From contig NZ_LMHV01000023.1 in assembly GCF_001429725.1 (NCBI RefSeq), positions 124,767 to 188,766 on the forward strand: a stretch of 64,000 nt of DNA, given 5' to 3'. Positions 43,309 to 51,809 of the stretch are shown here, in pieces. The position numbers and the translations under genes were made by a program. The first letter of the stretch is position 1. Each line of letters begins with the position of its first letter. The DNA comes from Rhizobium sp. Root708 (lineage in GTDB: Bacteria; Pseudomonadota; Alphaproteobacteria; Rhizobiales; Rhizobiaceae). The notes beneath the pieces were generated by a model, which searched no databases, was not told the DNA's origin, and was given only the letters and a program-made list of their open reading frames with translations.

Positions 43309-45717
43309 TCAGATGATCTCGACCCGGTAGTTGGTTCCCTCCCACTCCTCAAGCTCAGTCCAGAAAAGCGTGAAGTCGATAGATCCGTTGGTGACGCCCT
43401 CGCTTCGCAGGTCGCACATATGCGTGCCGAAGCCGGTATCATGCGTCGCCGCGTCCGCCGTCGTGACCCAACCGTCTTTCGACCAATGCACTAGCGCGGG
43501 CTCAGGAAGTTCGATGCGCAAGACGCGACCGGACGCCATGCGCGTCCGCTTCGCGGTTGGGCGCCAGGAAAGCGGAGGAGACGGCGGAGTTCCGGCGATA
43601 TAGCGAGCAACGGTTTGTGGCGGCATGTCGAAGACCACGCCGTCGCGGATGGAGCGCAGGAGTTTAATGTGCTCGGCGTGCGCCCAGACCAAAGGCATTG
43701 CGCTGCCTGACGGGCGACCGAGAAACAGTTCGCGAGCCGGCAAATCCGCACTATCCCATACCTGCTCGGGAAGAAGACCGCCGTCGCTTGCCGAAGCTTC
43801 GAGTGCGGCGAGCAGGCGCCGCGCCTCGTCGGGACGACCGGCAGCCAGTTCGTAATGGGCGCGCTCCCCCGTCAGCAGCGGCCAGAGCCTGCCGATACCG
43901 CTTCCTGCAAAGGGGCGGCCGTCGTCGCGCTCCCCATAGCCGTCACCATTGTAGCGATACCAATAGGCTCCGGTCGGAAGATCCCGCCGGAGTTCGGAGT
44001 CGATCGCCGTGACTGTGTCAACGATGCGAGGATCGTCGGCCGCTCTCAAACCGAACCTGACGAGGGCCAGTGCATCCGGGCTCAGCAGCAAGTCCGCCTC
44101 CATAACTTCGCCACCATCGTCACGATTGCGGATCGGAATGAAATCACGTCCAAGAGACGGGCAACCATCGCTGTCGGATGCGATACGAACGTAGTAGCCG
44201 GCGATGCCGAGACGCCGGGAGAGCTCCGTATCGCTGGCGTATGTCCAGTCTTCTATGGACTCGTTCCAGCCATCCGCGACCTCACGCAGGTATAGCGCCT
44301 GCGCCATGCGTCCGGCCGCTTCCAGCGCATCCGCTGCAGCAAGCAGTCCTGAAATCTCGACTGCCAGGGTGAAGGGAGAGTAGCCACCGTCCTCCTCCCA
44401 GCGATCCTGTTGGGTCGCCGGTCCATTACGAACGATATAGGCGGCGGCGGCCTCTATCATTTGGAGATAGCGGCCGTTCGACGACGCCTCAATCACGCCG
44501 GCGCGAAGGAGCATATCGTAAAGCAGGATCGGGAAGGCCGTCTCGTCCATCTGGATACCGTTCCAGTACGGACGTCCGTCGAGCCAGGCATTCTGCACCC
44601 AATGACCGTCGGCCTCCTGGATGGCCAGAAGATAATCGAGCACCGAACGGGCATCCGCTTCCGCGCCGGCTGCAAGCAGCCCGCCTGCGGTCTCGACCAG
44701 ATCGCGCGTCCAGACCAGATGATAGCCGCCAAGATCGTCGTCGCTCTTGTTGAAACCCCACGGCACGGACAGGCTGGCGATAATTGCACCCGACGTGTCG
44801 TCGCGGTGGGTGGCAAGCACGCCCGTGCTGACCCGGTATCGATTTAGCGTTTCAGGATCATGCGGCTCGTCAAGCGGAAGCAGGGTTGCCTGCCATTCAC
44901 GCCAGCCCTTGCGATAACGCTTCAGCGCCGGCACTCCCCCCTGATCGAGGCTGAGGACGGCCCGAAACGCCGCCTCCTCCGGCTGTGTACCGAAGCCAAT
45001 GGCGACCAGCGCCCGCCCCTTTCCCGCCTCCATGTCGAGTGTGCCGGACAAAGCGACATTACCGGATGTGGCCAGGCGGTATTCCTGGTTCAGGCCCTGG
45101 CCGCGTGAGAGCGTCTGCCACCCGTCGGACATGCCGACATAGCCTGCCGATCGCGCAATCCACGGAACCGTCGATGCGACGGCAAGCGAGCGGCCGGAGC
45201 CTTGCGCAAAAAGCATTGGCCTGCCTTTGAAGTCCCCATACCACGCAGTGTTGTCGGCGCCGCCGTTGACCAGATGCGGCGCGACGAGCGCATGGAGCTG
45301 GTAGTCTGACAAGGACCCGACCAATGCTTCGAAGTGCAGGTCTTGAAGGACGACCTCTCGATCGGGATCCGCAAACACCGTCTTGGTGATCCGATAGCGA
45401 CCGTCCCTTGCCGTATTGACGAGGCGAAACGCCGGAACACCATCTTCGATTGCCTGCACCGAATGATCCGCATCCCGCTTCTCCTCGGAGAAATAACCGG
45501 CTGCGGTAACGAGGAAACCGAAATCGCGCACGCAGGCCATATCGAGGCGGGGCGCATAGATCTCGTTGAGAATACCGTGGCTTGTCGTGAACCAGACGCG
45601 GCTTGCCGGGCTGACGGCGGTGCCAACGGCGCTCTTGTCACTGGATGTCCAGCGGGGCTCGATCCCGGGCGCACCCGGCGGCACGATGGAACGTGATGCT
45701 ACTGTCGGAACGGCCAC
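43309..45717 (-). CDS. GH15 glucan 1,4-alpha-glucosidase-like protein
   Basis: 802 residues. The N-terminal beta-sandwich (about 1-270, starting PPGAPGIEPRWTSSDKSAVG) and the alpha/alpha-barrel (from about 290) fit bacterial GH15 glucoamylases/glucodextranases. Substrate-site phrases are DLGGYHLVWTRDLVETAGGL, GIQMDETAFP, DRWEEDGGYSPFTLAVEI and the catalytic base in GGLLPEQVWD. No signal peptide, so a cytoplasmic role in alpha-glucan turnover is likely. Start chosen at GTG 45717 (GCGGAGG site); ATG 45750 has no site. No glycogen genes are adjacent. Confidence 0.88.
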   Translation of the reverse strand: MAVPTVASRSIVPPGAPGIEPRWTSSDKSAVGTAVSPASRVWFTTSHGILNEIYAPRLDMACVRDFGFLVTAAGYFSEEKRDADHSVQAIEDGVPAFRLVNTARDGRYRITKTVFADPDREVVLQDLHFEALVGSLSDYQLHALVAPHLVNGGADNTAWYGDFKGRPMLFAQGSGRSLAVASTVPWIARSAGYVGMSDGWQTLSRGQGLNQEYRLATSGNVALSGTLDMEAGKGRALVAIGFGTQPEEAAFRAVLSLDQGGVPALKRYRKGWREWQATLLPLDEPHDPETLNRYRVSTGVLATHRDDTSGAIIASLSVPWGFNKSDDDLGGYHLVWTRDLVETAGGLLAAGAEADARSVLDYLLAIQEADGHWVQNAWLDGRPYWNGIQMDETAFPILLYDMLLRAGVIEASSNGRYLQMIEAAAAYIVRNGPATQQDRWEEDGGYSPFTLAVEISGLLAAADALEAAGRMAQALYLREVADGWNESIEDWTYASDTELSRRLGIAGYYVRIASDSDGCPSLGRDFIPIRNRDDGGEVMEADLLLSPDALALVRFGLRAADDPRIVDTVTAIDSELRRDLPTGAYWYRYNGDGYGERDDGRPFAGSGIGRLWPLLTGERAHYELAAGRPDEARRLLAALEASASDGGLLPEQVWDSADLPARELFLGRPSGSAMPLVWAHAEHIKLLRSIRDGVVFDMPPQTVARYIAGTPPSPPLSWRPTAKRTRMASGRVLRIELPEPALVHWSKDGWVTTADAATHDTGFGTHMCDLRSEGVTNGSIDFTLFWTELEEWEGTNYRVEII

Positions 45718-45853
45718 TTGCTGATCCTCCGCCCAGATGGCTGGCCTCATCAGTGAGCCATACCCGCGGTGAAATCAAGCGTACGTCATATAGAGCAGCG
45801 AGTTTCCAGCTTCTCGGCAGCATCGCTGCCCCTGTTACCCGATCGCGCCGCAG

Positions 45854-46282
45854 TCACCCCTTGTCGGTCTGCAGGCTCTTCAGAAGATCGATCAGCTTCG
45901 GTGCCATTTCTCTGATTTCCGTAAGGTGAATGGCTGTGAGCCGCATCAGGACGTCCTCTGCCTTGTCTGTCAGTTCGATTGTTTGCCGACGCCTGTCGTT
46001 CTCGTCCGCCCGCCGCGATACGTAGCCGGCCGCCACCAGCCGGCCGACGAGTTCGGTCGCCGAATGCGGTGCGATCAACAGGCGATCAGCGAGCATGCCG
46101 ATCGTCATCGGCTCTTCCGCCGGGTGACCTTTGATCGCCAAAAGCGCCTGGTGTTGTTGGGTCGGCAGACCCTCATGTTGCGCAGCCGAGCTGCTGAAAT
46201 CCATGAAGCGGCGCAGCGTATAGCGCAAATTCGACAGAGCTTCATAATCCGCAGCGGTCAGTCCTTCGGACTTCTTCGTCAA
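45854..46282 (-). CDS. MarR-family regulator (tandem paralog 1)
   Basis: 142 residues. A MarR domain: TLRRFMDFSSSAAQHEGLPTQQHQALLAIKG, MLADRLLIAPHSATELVGRL (recognition helix), DENDRRRQTIELTDKAEDV (wing). Start taken as TTG 46282 because this aligns exactly with the second regulator (TKKSEGLTAADYEALSNLRY against TTKFNGLSDLDYEALANLRY) and has GGCAGG in front. It lies 28 bp after the other copy, in the same direction, so they are co-transcribed. C-terminal ends HLTEIREMAPKLIDLL in both. Confidence 0.87.
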   Translation of the reverse strand: MTKKSEGLTAADYEALSNLRYTLRRFMDFSSSAAQHEGLPTQQHQALLAIKGHPAEEPMTIGMLADRLLIAPHSATELVGRLVAAGYVSRRADENDRRRQTIELTDKAEDVLMRLTAIHLTEIREMAPKLIDLLKSLQTDKG

Positions 46283-46310
46283 TGAACCTGCCCCCTGATT
46301 GCCTCGTGCG

Positions 46311-46757
46311 CTACTGCATCCACGCAGCCATTTCCATTCTTCGATGATCCTGCAGGACACGCAGGGCCAGCATGAGCTCCGGCGCCATCTCTCGAATCTC
46401 GTGGAGATGCGCAGGCGTCAACTGCCGCAATATTCCTTGTGCCTCCTCTGTCAACCGGACAACCGGCTTTCGCCGCGCTTTCACCTCGATGACAACGCTC
46501 CCCTGCGCCTCCAGCGAGCGTGCCAGCTCGAGCGCGGCGTCAACCGGCACGAACAATCGTTCGGCAAGCGACGCGATGCTCATTTGACCGTTGACACCAA
46601 GCCCACGGATTACCAGCAGCGCCTGATGTTGTTGAGGAGTAATGCCAAGCTGCCCGGCGGCCTTGAGGCTGAACTGGCGAAACTTGCGGATCCGGTATCT
46701 GAGATTGGCCAATGCTTCGTAGTCCAGGTCGGACAATCCATTAAATTTTGTCGTCAC
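46311..46757 (-). CDS. MarR-family regulator (tandem paralog 2)
   Basis: 148 residues, GTG start at 46757 with an excellent site (GGAGG). It is a paralog of the gene behind it: the same N-terminal block and a winged helix with IASLAERLFVPVDAALELARSLEAQG. It differs in the wing (KARRKPVVRLTEEA), where one copy has a DENDRRR acid-basic wing and this one a KARRKP wing, suggesting divergent DNA or ligand specificity. Divergent from the ClC channel gene, with a palindrome between them. Confidence 0.88.
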   Translation of the reverse strand: MTTKFNGLSDLDYEALANLRYRIRKFRQFSLKAAGQLGITPQQHQALLVIRGLGVNGQMSIASLAERLFVPVDAALELARSLEAQGSVVIEVKARRKPVVRLTEEAQGILRQLTPAHLHEIREMAPELMLALRVLQDHRRMEMAAWMQ

Positions 46758-46786
46758 AGCAGTACCTCCGCGATTGCATGTTGATT

Positions 46787-46805
46787 TATATCGTATCACG
46801 ATATA
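46787..46805. promoter_or_regulatory. Candidate MarR operator upstream of ClC gene
   Basis: Perfect inverted repeat TATATCGT/ACGATATA with a three-base spacer, 19 bp in all, in the 87-bp divergent region between the MarR pair and the ClC gene, 30 bp from the GTG and 39 bp from the ClC ATG. Size and position are as expected for a MarR dimer site. Confidence 0.75.
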
Positions 46806-46844
46806 TTTGCGAGGTCGAACGGAAGCCTCAAGCAAGGACAAGCG

Positions 46845-48662
46845 ATGCCGCATCCCAGGATCACTCAACGCCCACATGATTTCACAGGGGGCCTCTCCCG
46901 TCGCGAGGCGGGCGATTTCACCACCGACAGACGCGTTCTCGCGCTCATCGCCATGGCGCTCCTTGTTGGCACCGGCGGCGCCTTTGCGGCCTGGGTTCTC
47001 GTCAGCCTGATTTCGCTCGTGACCAATCTCGTCTGGTTCGGTCGACTGAGCATCGCGGCCGTTTCCATCGCTCAAGCACCGCGCTCGTTCTGGACGGTTG
47101 CAATCCCGGTTCTCGGCGGATTGGTCATCGGCTTGATGGCGCGCTTCGGATCCGAAAAAATCCGCGGACACGGAATTCCCGAAGCCATCGAGGCGATCCT
47201 GATCGGCGGCAGCCGGATGTCACCGAAGGTGGCGATCCTGAAGCCGCTTTCATCAGCGATTTCGATCGGGACCGGCGGCCCCTTCGGTGCAGAAGGCCCG
47301 ATCATCATGACGGGCGGCGCCATCGGCTCGCTGTTCGCGCAGTGCTTTCATATGAGTTCGGCCGAACGCAAGACCCTGCTCGTCGCCGGCGCAGCCGCCG
47401 GCATGACGGCAATCTTCGGCTCCCCGATTGCAGCTGTGATGCTCGCGGTCGAACTGCTGCTTTTCGAATGGAAGCCGAGGTCTTTCATTCCGGTCGCTGT
47501 TGCGGCTTGCGTCTCGATCTGCTGGCGGCCCTTCCTGTTCGAATCGGGCGCGCTCTTTCCGGTCTCGTTCCACACGGAGCTTCCGTGGTGGGGCATGGCG
47601 CTTTGCGCGGCGATGGGGATCGTGGCTGGCCTGCAGTCCGGCATTCTGACGACCCTCCTCTACAAGGTAGAGGACCTCTTCGAAGCGCTGCCGGTTCACT
47701 GGATGTGGTGCCCGGCGATCGGCGGGCTCGTCATCGGCCTCGGCGGCTTGATCGAACCTCGGGCAATGGGTGTCGGCTACGATATCATCGACGGGCTGCT
47801 GCACAGCACGCTGCTTCCGCAAGCCGTCCTTGTCATCCTCATCGTCAAGGCAACAATCTGGCTCGTCGCGCTGTCCTCGGGGACGTCAGGCGGCGTTCTC
47901 GCGCCGCTGCTCATCTTCGGCGGGGCTCTCGGATGGCTGATTGGACTGGCACTTCCAGGCGAACCCGGCTTCTGGGCGTTGCTCGGCATGGCTGCGATGA
48001 TGGGCGGAACGATGCGAGCACCGCTGACCGGGACATTCTTCGCGGTCGAACTGACTGGCAACATCTCGATGATCGTACCGATCCTCATCGCCACCGTCAG
48101 CGCCTATGCCGTCACGGTCTTGCTGCTTCGGCGTTCCATCCTGACCGAAAAGATCGCCAGACGCGGGCGCCATATCACGCGCGAATACGGCATCGATCCC
48201 TTCGAGTTGACGCGCGCAAGAGACATCATGATCGACAAGGTGGACACCCTTCCGGCCGAGATGACAGTTGGAGATGCGTGCTCGTTCTTCGCGACATCCG
48301 CGCACACCCACCGGGTTTATCCGGTCGTAGACACCGCAGGCGTCGTCAAGGGAATGGTCTCACGCGCCGAGGCCTTGCGGTGGCAGGAGGATGTCACCCT
48401 CTTCGATAAGACCTTGGACGAACTCACCTCGGATAGCTCCGCACCCGCCGCGCACCCCGACGATACCGTCGGCTACGTCGCGGACCTGATGCTTGCCGCG
48501 GATACGGGGCGCATTCCGATCGTCGATCCGCAAACCGGCAAGCTCCTCGGCCTTGTCGCACGCAAGGACCTGCTTCGCCTTCGGCACTCGCTGCGTGTCA
48601 CGGAGACCGAGCGCCAACCATTCCTCGGACGCGGCCGCGACGTTCAAGCCGACGCCATCTGA
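46845..48662 (+). CDS. ClC-family chloride/proton antiporter with CBS domains
   Basis: 605 residues. A ClC membrane domain (about 35-435) with the selectivity filter blocks GHGIPEAIEA, GTGGPFGAEGP and GTSGGVLAP and the helix-pair GMTAIFGSPIAAVMLAVELLLFE. The gating Glu150 (in GAEGP) and Glu208 (in FEWKP, aligned to the proton Glu of antiporters) are present, so H+/Cl- exchange rather than a channel is predicted. The first motif has Ala where most have Arg or Lys (G-A-EGP). A C-terminal cytoplasmic pair of CBS domains (about 460-590) could sense adenine nucleotides. Probably controlled by the MarR pair. Confidence 0.92.
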   Translation: MPHPRITQRPHDFTGGLSRREAGDFTTDRRVLALIAMALLVGTGGAFAAWVLVSLISLVTNLVWFGRLSIAAVSIAQAPRSFWTVAIPVLGGLVIGLMARFGSEKIRGHGIPEAIEAILIGGSRMSPKVAILKPLSSAISIGTGGPFGAEGPIIMTGGAIGSLFAQCFHMSSAERKTLLVAGAAAGMTAIFGSPIAAVMLAVELLLFEWKPRSFIPVAVAACVSICWRPFLFESGALFPVSFHTELPWWGMALCAAMGIVAGLQSGILTTLLYKVEDLFEALPVHWMWCPAIGGLVIGLGGLIEPRAMGVGYDIIDGLLHSTLLPQAVLVILIVKATIWLVALSSGTSGGVLAPLLIFGGALGWLIGLALPGEPGFWALLGMAAMMGGTMRAPLTGTFFAVELTGNISMIVPILIATVSAYAVTVLLLRRSILTEKIARRGRHITREYGIDPFELTRARDIMIDKVDTLPAEMTVGDACSFFATSAHTHRVYPVVDTAGVVKGMVSRAEALRWQEDVTLFDKTLDELTSDSSAPAAHPDDTVGYVADLMLAADTGRIPIVDPQTGKLLGLVARKDLLRLRHSLRVTETERQPFLGRGRDVQADAI

Positions 48663-48676
48663 TTGATCTGAAACAG

Positions 48677-48709
48677 TAATGGCGGTCGCGCATTATGCGG
48701 CCGCCATTA
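48677..48709. terminator. Bidirectional terminator, ClC / Pit
   Basis: A 13-bp stem with a single G-T wobble (48677-48689 with 48697-48709) and a seven-base loop between two convergent genes. TAAT at its outer left and TTAT on the right give short A/T edges both ways. Confidence 0.8.
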
Positions 48710-48731
48710 TCGACATTCTTGGAATCGGGCT

Positions 48732-50333
48732 TCAGAACACCTGACGAAGGATGACGAAGAGCACGAAGGCGATGGCGATGGAGGCCGGCAGCGTCAAAAT
48801 CCAGGCCATCAGCATGTTGCGCACCGTCGACCATTGCAGGCCCGATCCGTTCGCCGCCATCGTTCCGGCAACGCCGGAGGACAGCACATGCGTGGTCGAG
48901 ACCGGCAGACCAAGATGGTCGGCCGCGCCGATGGTGACCATGGCCACGACCTCAGCCGCAGCCCCCTGGCCGTAGGTCAGGTGGGTCTTGCCGATCTTCT
49001 CGCCGACGGTGATGACGATACGCCTCCAGCCGACCATGGTGCCGAGGCCGAGCGCGATGGCGACCGCGATCTTGACCCAGAGCGGGATGAACTTGGTCGC
49101 GTTGTCGACGGCCTTGTGATAGGCGGTGACGGCCTGCAGATCGGCCGGCTCCATGGCGAGAAGCTTCTGCTTGTCGATCAGCTTCAGCGCCTCGCCGATC
49201 AGATAGATGTCGTTGCGGACGTTGCTGACCAGATGGGTGGGAACGGCCTCCAGAGTCGGGAAGGCGGCGACTTCGGCGCTTGTCGCGTGGATGAACTGCT
49301 GCAAGGCGGGCGTCGTCGCGTCCGTCCAGACCTTGTTTTTAACGGCGTTGCTGACTTCGACGCGGAAGTCGCCGGCCGTGGCACCCTGCTTCACATATTT
49401 GCCGAGAGCGATTTCCACCTGGGCGGACGCGCTCTTGTAGGCTTCGAGGTAATTGACGTCTGGGGTGCGGTTGAGCGCGAAGGCGGTGGGGACGAGGCCG
49501 ATCAGGATCAGCATGATCAGGCCCATGCCCTTCTGGCCGTCGTTCGATCCGTGGGCGAAGCTCACGCCGGTGCAGGTGAAGATCAAGAGGCAGCGGATCC
49601 ACAGCGGCGGCGGATTGTTGCCTTTCGGCTCCTCGTAGAGCGCCTTGTTGCGCACCAGCACCTTCATGACCAGAAGCAGGATGGCCGAGAGGCCGAAGCC
49701 GATCAGCGGCGAGATCAGCAGCGACAGGCCGATATTGGTTGCCTGCGACCAGTCGACACCGCTGGTGGCGCTGCCAACAGGCGCCAGGAACTGGTTGGCG
49801 AGGCCGACGCCGATGATGGAGCCGACAAGCGTGTGCGAGCTCGACGAGGGCAGGCCGAGATACCAGGTGCCGAGGTTCCACAAGATGGCGGCGATCAGCA
49901 GCGCGAAGACCATGGCGAGGCCCGAACCCGAGCCGACCTGCAGGATGAGCTCGACGGGAAGCAGCGCCAGGATACCGAAGGCGACGGCGCCGCTCGACAT
50001 CATGACGCCGAGGAAATTGAAGAAGCCCGACCAGATGACGGCGAGTTCGGCCGGCATGGAGCGGGTATAGATCACGGTTGCGACGGCGTTCGCGGTGTCA
50101 TGGAAGCCATTGACGAATTCGAAACCGAGCGCGATGAGCAGCGCCAGGCCAAGCATGATCCAGGGAACAGCAACAACGCTGGTGAGATCGCGCCCAAGCG
50201 CGTAGGCGACATAGCCGAGACCGGCGACAAGCAGCAGGATGATCACTGGAAGAAACCACTTTTTCGAGCTCGCCCCGTGCAACGGGTGGCTTTCGTGATC
50301 CCGGCGAATAGTCTCGTTGGTGACGTCAGCCAT
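48732..50333 (-). CDS. pit: Inorganic phosphate transporter, Pit family
   Basis: 533 residues, low-affinity proton-coupled phosphate (divalent metal phosphate) importer. N-terminal conserved repeat GFEFVNGFHDTANAVATVIYTRS and its inverted second copy SFAHGSNDGQKGMG; the C-terminal GLPVSTTHVLSSGVAGTM. Residues about 330-440 are an extra non-membrane insert, seen in long Pit proteins of alphaproteobacteria. AGAGGAACTGAG precedes ATG. No DUF47 regulator gene adjoins, unlike the orfA-pit pair of rhizobia. Confidence 0.93.
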   Translation of the reverse strand: MADVTNETIRRDHESHPLHGASSKKWFLPVIILLLVAGLGYVAYALGRDLTSVVAVPWIMLGLALLIALGFEFVNGFHDTANAVATVIYTRSMPAELAVIWSGFFNFLGVMMSSGAVAFGILALLPVELILQVGSGSGLAMVFALLIAAILWNLGTWYLGLPSSSSHTLVGSIIGVGLANQFLAPVGSATSGVDWSQATNIGLSLLISPLIGFGLSAILLLVMKVLVRNKALYEEPKGNNPPPLWIRCLLIFTCTGVSFAHGSNDGQKGMGLIMLILIGLVPTAFALNRTPDVNYLEAYKSASAQVEIALGKYVKQGATAGDFRVEVSNAVKNKVWTDATTPALQQFIHATSAEVAAFPTLEAVPTHLVSNVRNDIYLIGEALKLIDKQKLLAMEPADLQAVTAYHKAVDNATKFIPLWVKIAVAIALGLGTMVGWRRIVITVGEKIGKTHLTYGQGAAAEVVAMVTIGAADHLGLPVSTTHVLSSGVAGTMAANGSGLQWSTVRNMLMAWILTLPASIAIAFVLFVILRQVF

Positions 50334-50750
50334 CTCAGTTCCTCTCTCAGAAGCCGTCCCTTCGAGTTATGCCTGCTGCGTGAACCTCTCATGACAGTTG
50401 TCAATTCGTCGTCCCATTGCGGTGCGCCAGAGATGACAACGCCGGCGCCCCAAATACGGGAGGCGACCAAGCTGATACCGCCGTGGGCACCGCTATTCCC
50501 TCATCGCCGGAAGCGTTGAAACGTCAACCTTTGCGGCCTCCGCATGACGGAAGGGCAACTGGTCCGCCCGATTGCAAGTGGACCAAACGCAACGTTCAGA
50601 CTACGTCGCAGGAATTGAGCCGCCCGGCCACACACCGGCTGACGGCGGCGCTTCGCCAAATGGCTGGACGGCTTCCGCTGGCGGTCGCGGCCGTCCACGA
50701 ACTGTAGTGCCCTGCCCAGCGCTACATCGACATCCTCCCGTCTGCTGATA
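50334..50750. other. Intergenic region, pit promoter side, no gene seen
   Basis: 417 bp without a convincing gene. Close to pit (50390-50410) is a TGACA/TGTCA dyad, and read towards pit a CTGTCAT follows TTGACA, which resembles half of a Pho box; the second half-site is poor. The small open frames here lack ribosome-binding sites and coding character. Confidence 0.45.
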
Positions 50751-51800
50751 TCAGATACGTCGCCCGCTGCCGTTATCGAAGACGTGCGCTCGCTCGGAGA
50801 TGAAACTGACAGAGATCATCTGGCCCGGATCGATGCTGAGGCGGTCCTTCGAGACAATTGTGATCTCGTGATCGCCAAGGCGTGCCGTAACATGGGTTTC
50901 CGATCCCGTGGGCTCCACGACCAAAACCTCCGCAGGCACCCCGCCGTCTTTGCCGATGACGATATCGTCCGGCCGAATTCCATACGAAACGTCGGTTCCG
51001 TCACGCAACTCCGCCGTGTTCGGCACGGTTGCGATACCTGCGACCAGCAGGCCTGCCTGGGTTGCCTTGGCCGGCAGGATGTTCATCGCGGGACTCCCCA
51101 TGAAGGTGGCAACGAAGAGATTGGCCGGACGATCATAGAGCTCGAGTGGCGTGCCGATCTGCTCGACGCGGCCTGCATTCATCACAACGATCTTGTCAGC
51201 CATGGTCATGGCCTCGATCTGATCATGGGTGACATAGACGATCGTCGACTTCAGGCGCTGGTGGAGTGCCTTGATCTCCGCGCGCATCTTGACGCGCAAC
51301 TTCGCGTCAAGATTGGACAAGGGTTCATCGAACAAAAAGACCTTTGGATGGCGAACAATCGCCCGGCCCATCGCGACGCGCTGACGCTGTCCGCCCGACA
51401 GTTGAGCGGGTCTGCGTTCCAGAAGCGGCGTAAGCGATAGGATATCGGCCGCCTTGTCCACCTCCGCCTTGATCTCGGCCTTGCTTTTACCGGCAAGCTC
51501 AAGTGCGAAGCCCATGTTCTGGGCAACCGTCATCTGCGGATAGAGTGCATAGTTCTGAAACACCATGGAGATGTCGCGATCCTTGGGTTCGAGGTCGTTG
51601 ACCCGTCTGCCGTCGATCGAGATATCACCCGAGGTGACTGTTTCGAGACCCGCGATCATGCGCAGCAACGTCGATTTGCCGCAGCCCGACGGGCCGACGA
51701 GAATGACGAACTCGCCATCCTTGATCGACACGTCGACACCATGCATGACGGCAACCGCGGCGTAGGACTTCTTCACATTGGAGATTTCGACGGATGCCAT
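50751..51800 (-). CDS. Sugar ABC transporter ATPase (MsmK/UgpC-like)
   Basis: 349 residues. Walker A GPSGCGKST, Q-loop DRDISMVFQNYALYPQMTV, signature LSGGQRQRVAMGRA, Walker B VFLFDEPLSNLD and the H-loop YVTHDQIEA are intact. The C-terminal regulatory domain starts at about 240 with SYGIRPDDIVIG. Last gene of the sugar operon, after the glycosidase, 9 bp on. It closely parallels the ATPase at 11.4 kb but belongs to a different importer. Confidence 0.93.
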   Translation of the reverse strand: MASVEISNVKKSYAAVAVMHGVDVSIKDGEFVILVGPSGCGKSTLLRMIAGLETVTSGDISIDGRRVNDLEPKDRDISMVFQNYALYPQMTVAQNMGFALELAGKSKAEIKAEVDKAADILSLTPLLERRPAQLSGGQRQRVAMGRAIVRHPKVFLFDEPLSNLDAKLRVKMRAEIKALHQRLKSTIVYVTHDQIEAMTMADKIVVMNAGRVEQIGTPLELYDRPANLFVATFMGSPAMNILPAKATQAGLLVAGIATVPNTAELRDGTDVSYGIRPDDIVIGKDGGVPAEVLVVEPTGSETHVTARLGDHEITIVSKDRLSIDPGQMISVSFISERAHVFDNGSGRRI

Positions 51801-51809
51801 TGGCTCACC

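Noticed and set aside
46758..47171. Extended N-terminus for the second MarR protein
   Set aside because: It overlaps the ClC gene and the divergent promoter. GTG 46757 has a strong GGAGG site and aligns with the paralog.
48834..50519. Very long + strand open frame opposite pit
   Set aside because: High-GC antisense shadow of a well-conserved transporter; rich in R, D and Q as expected for such frames.
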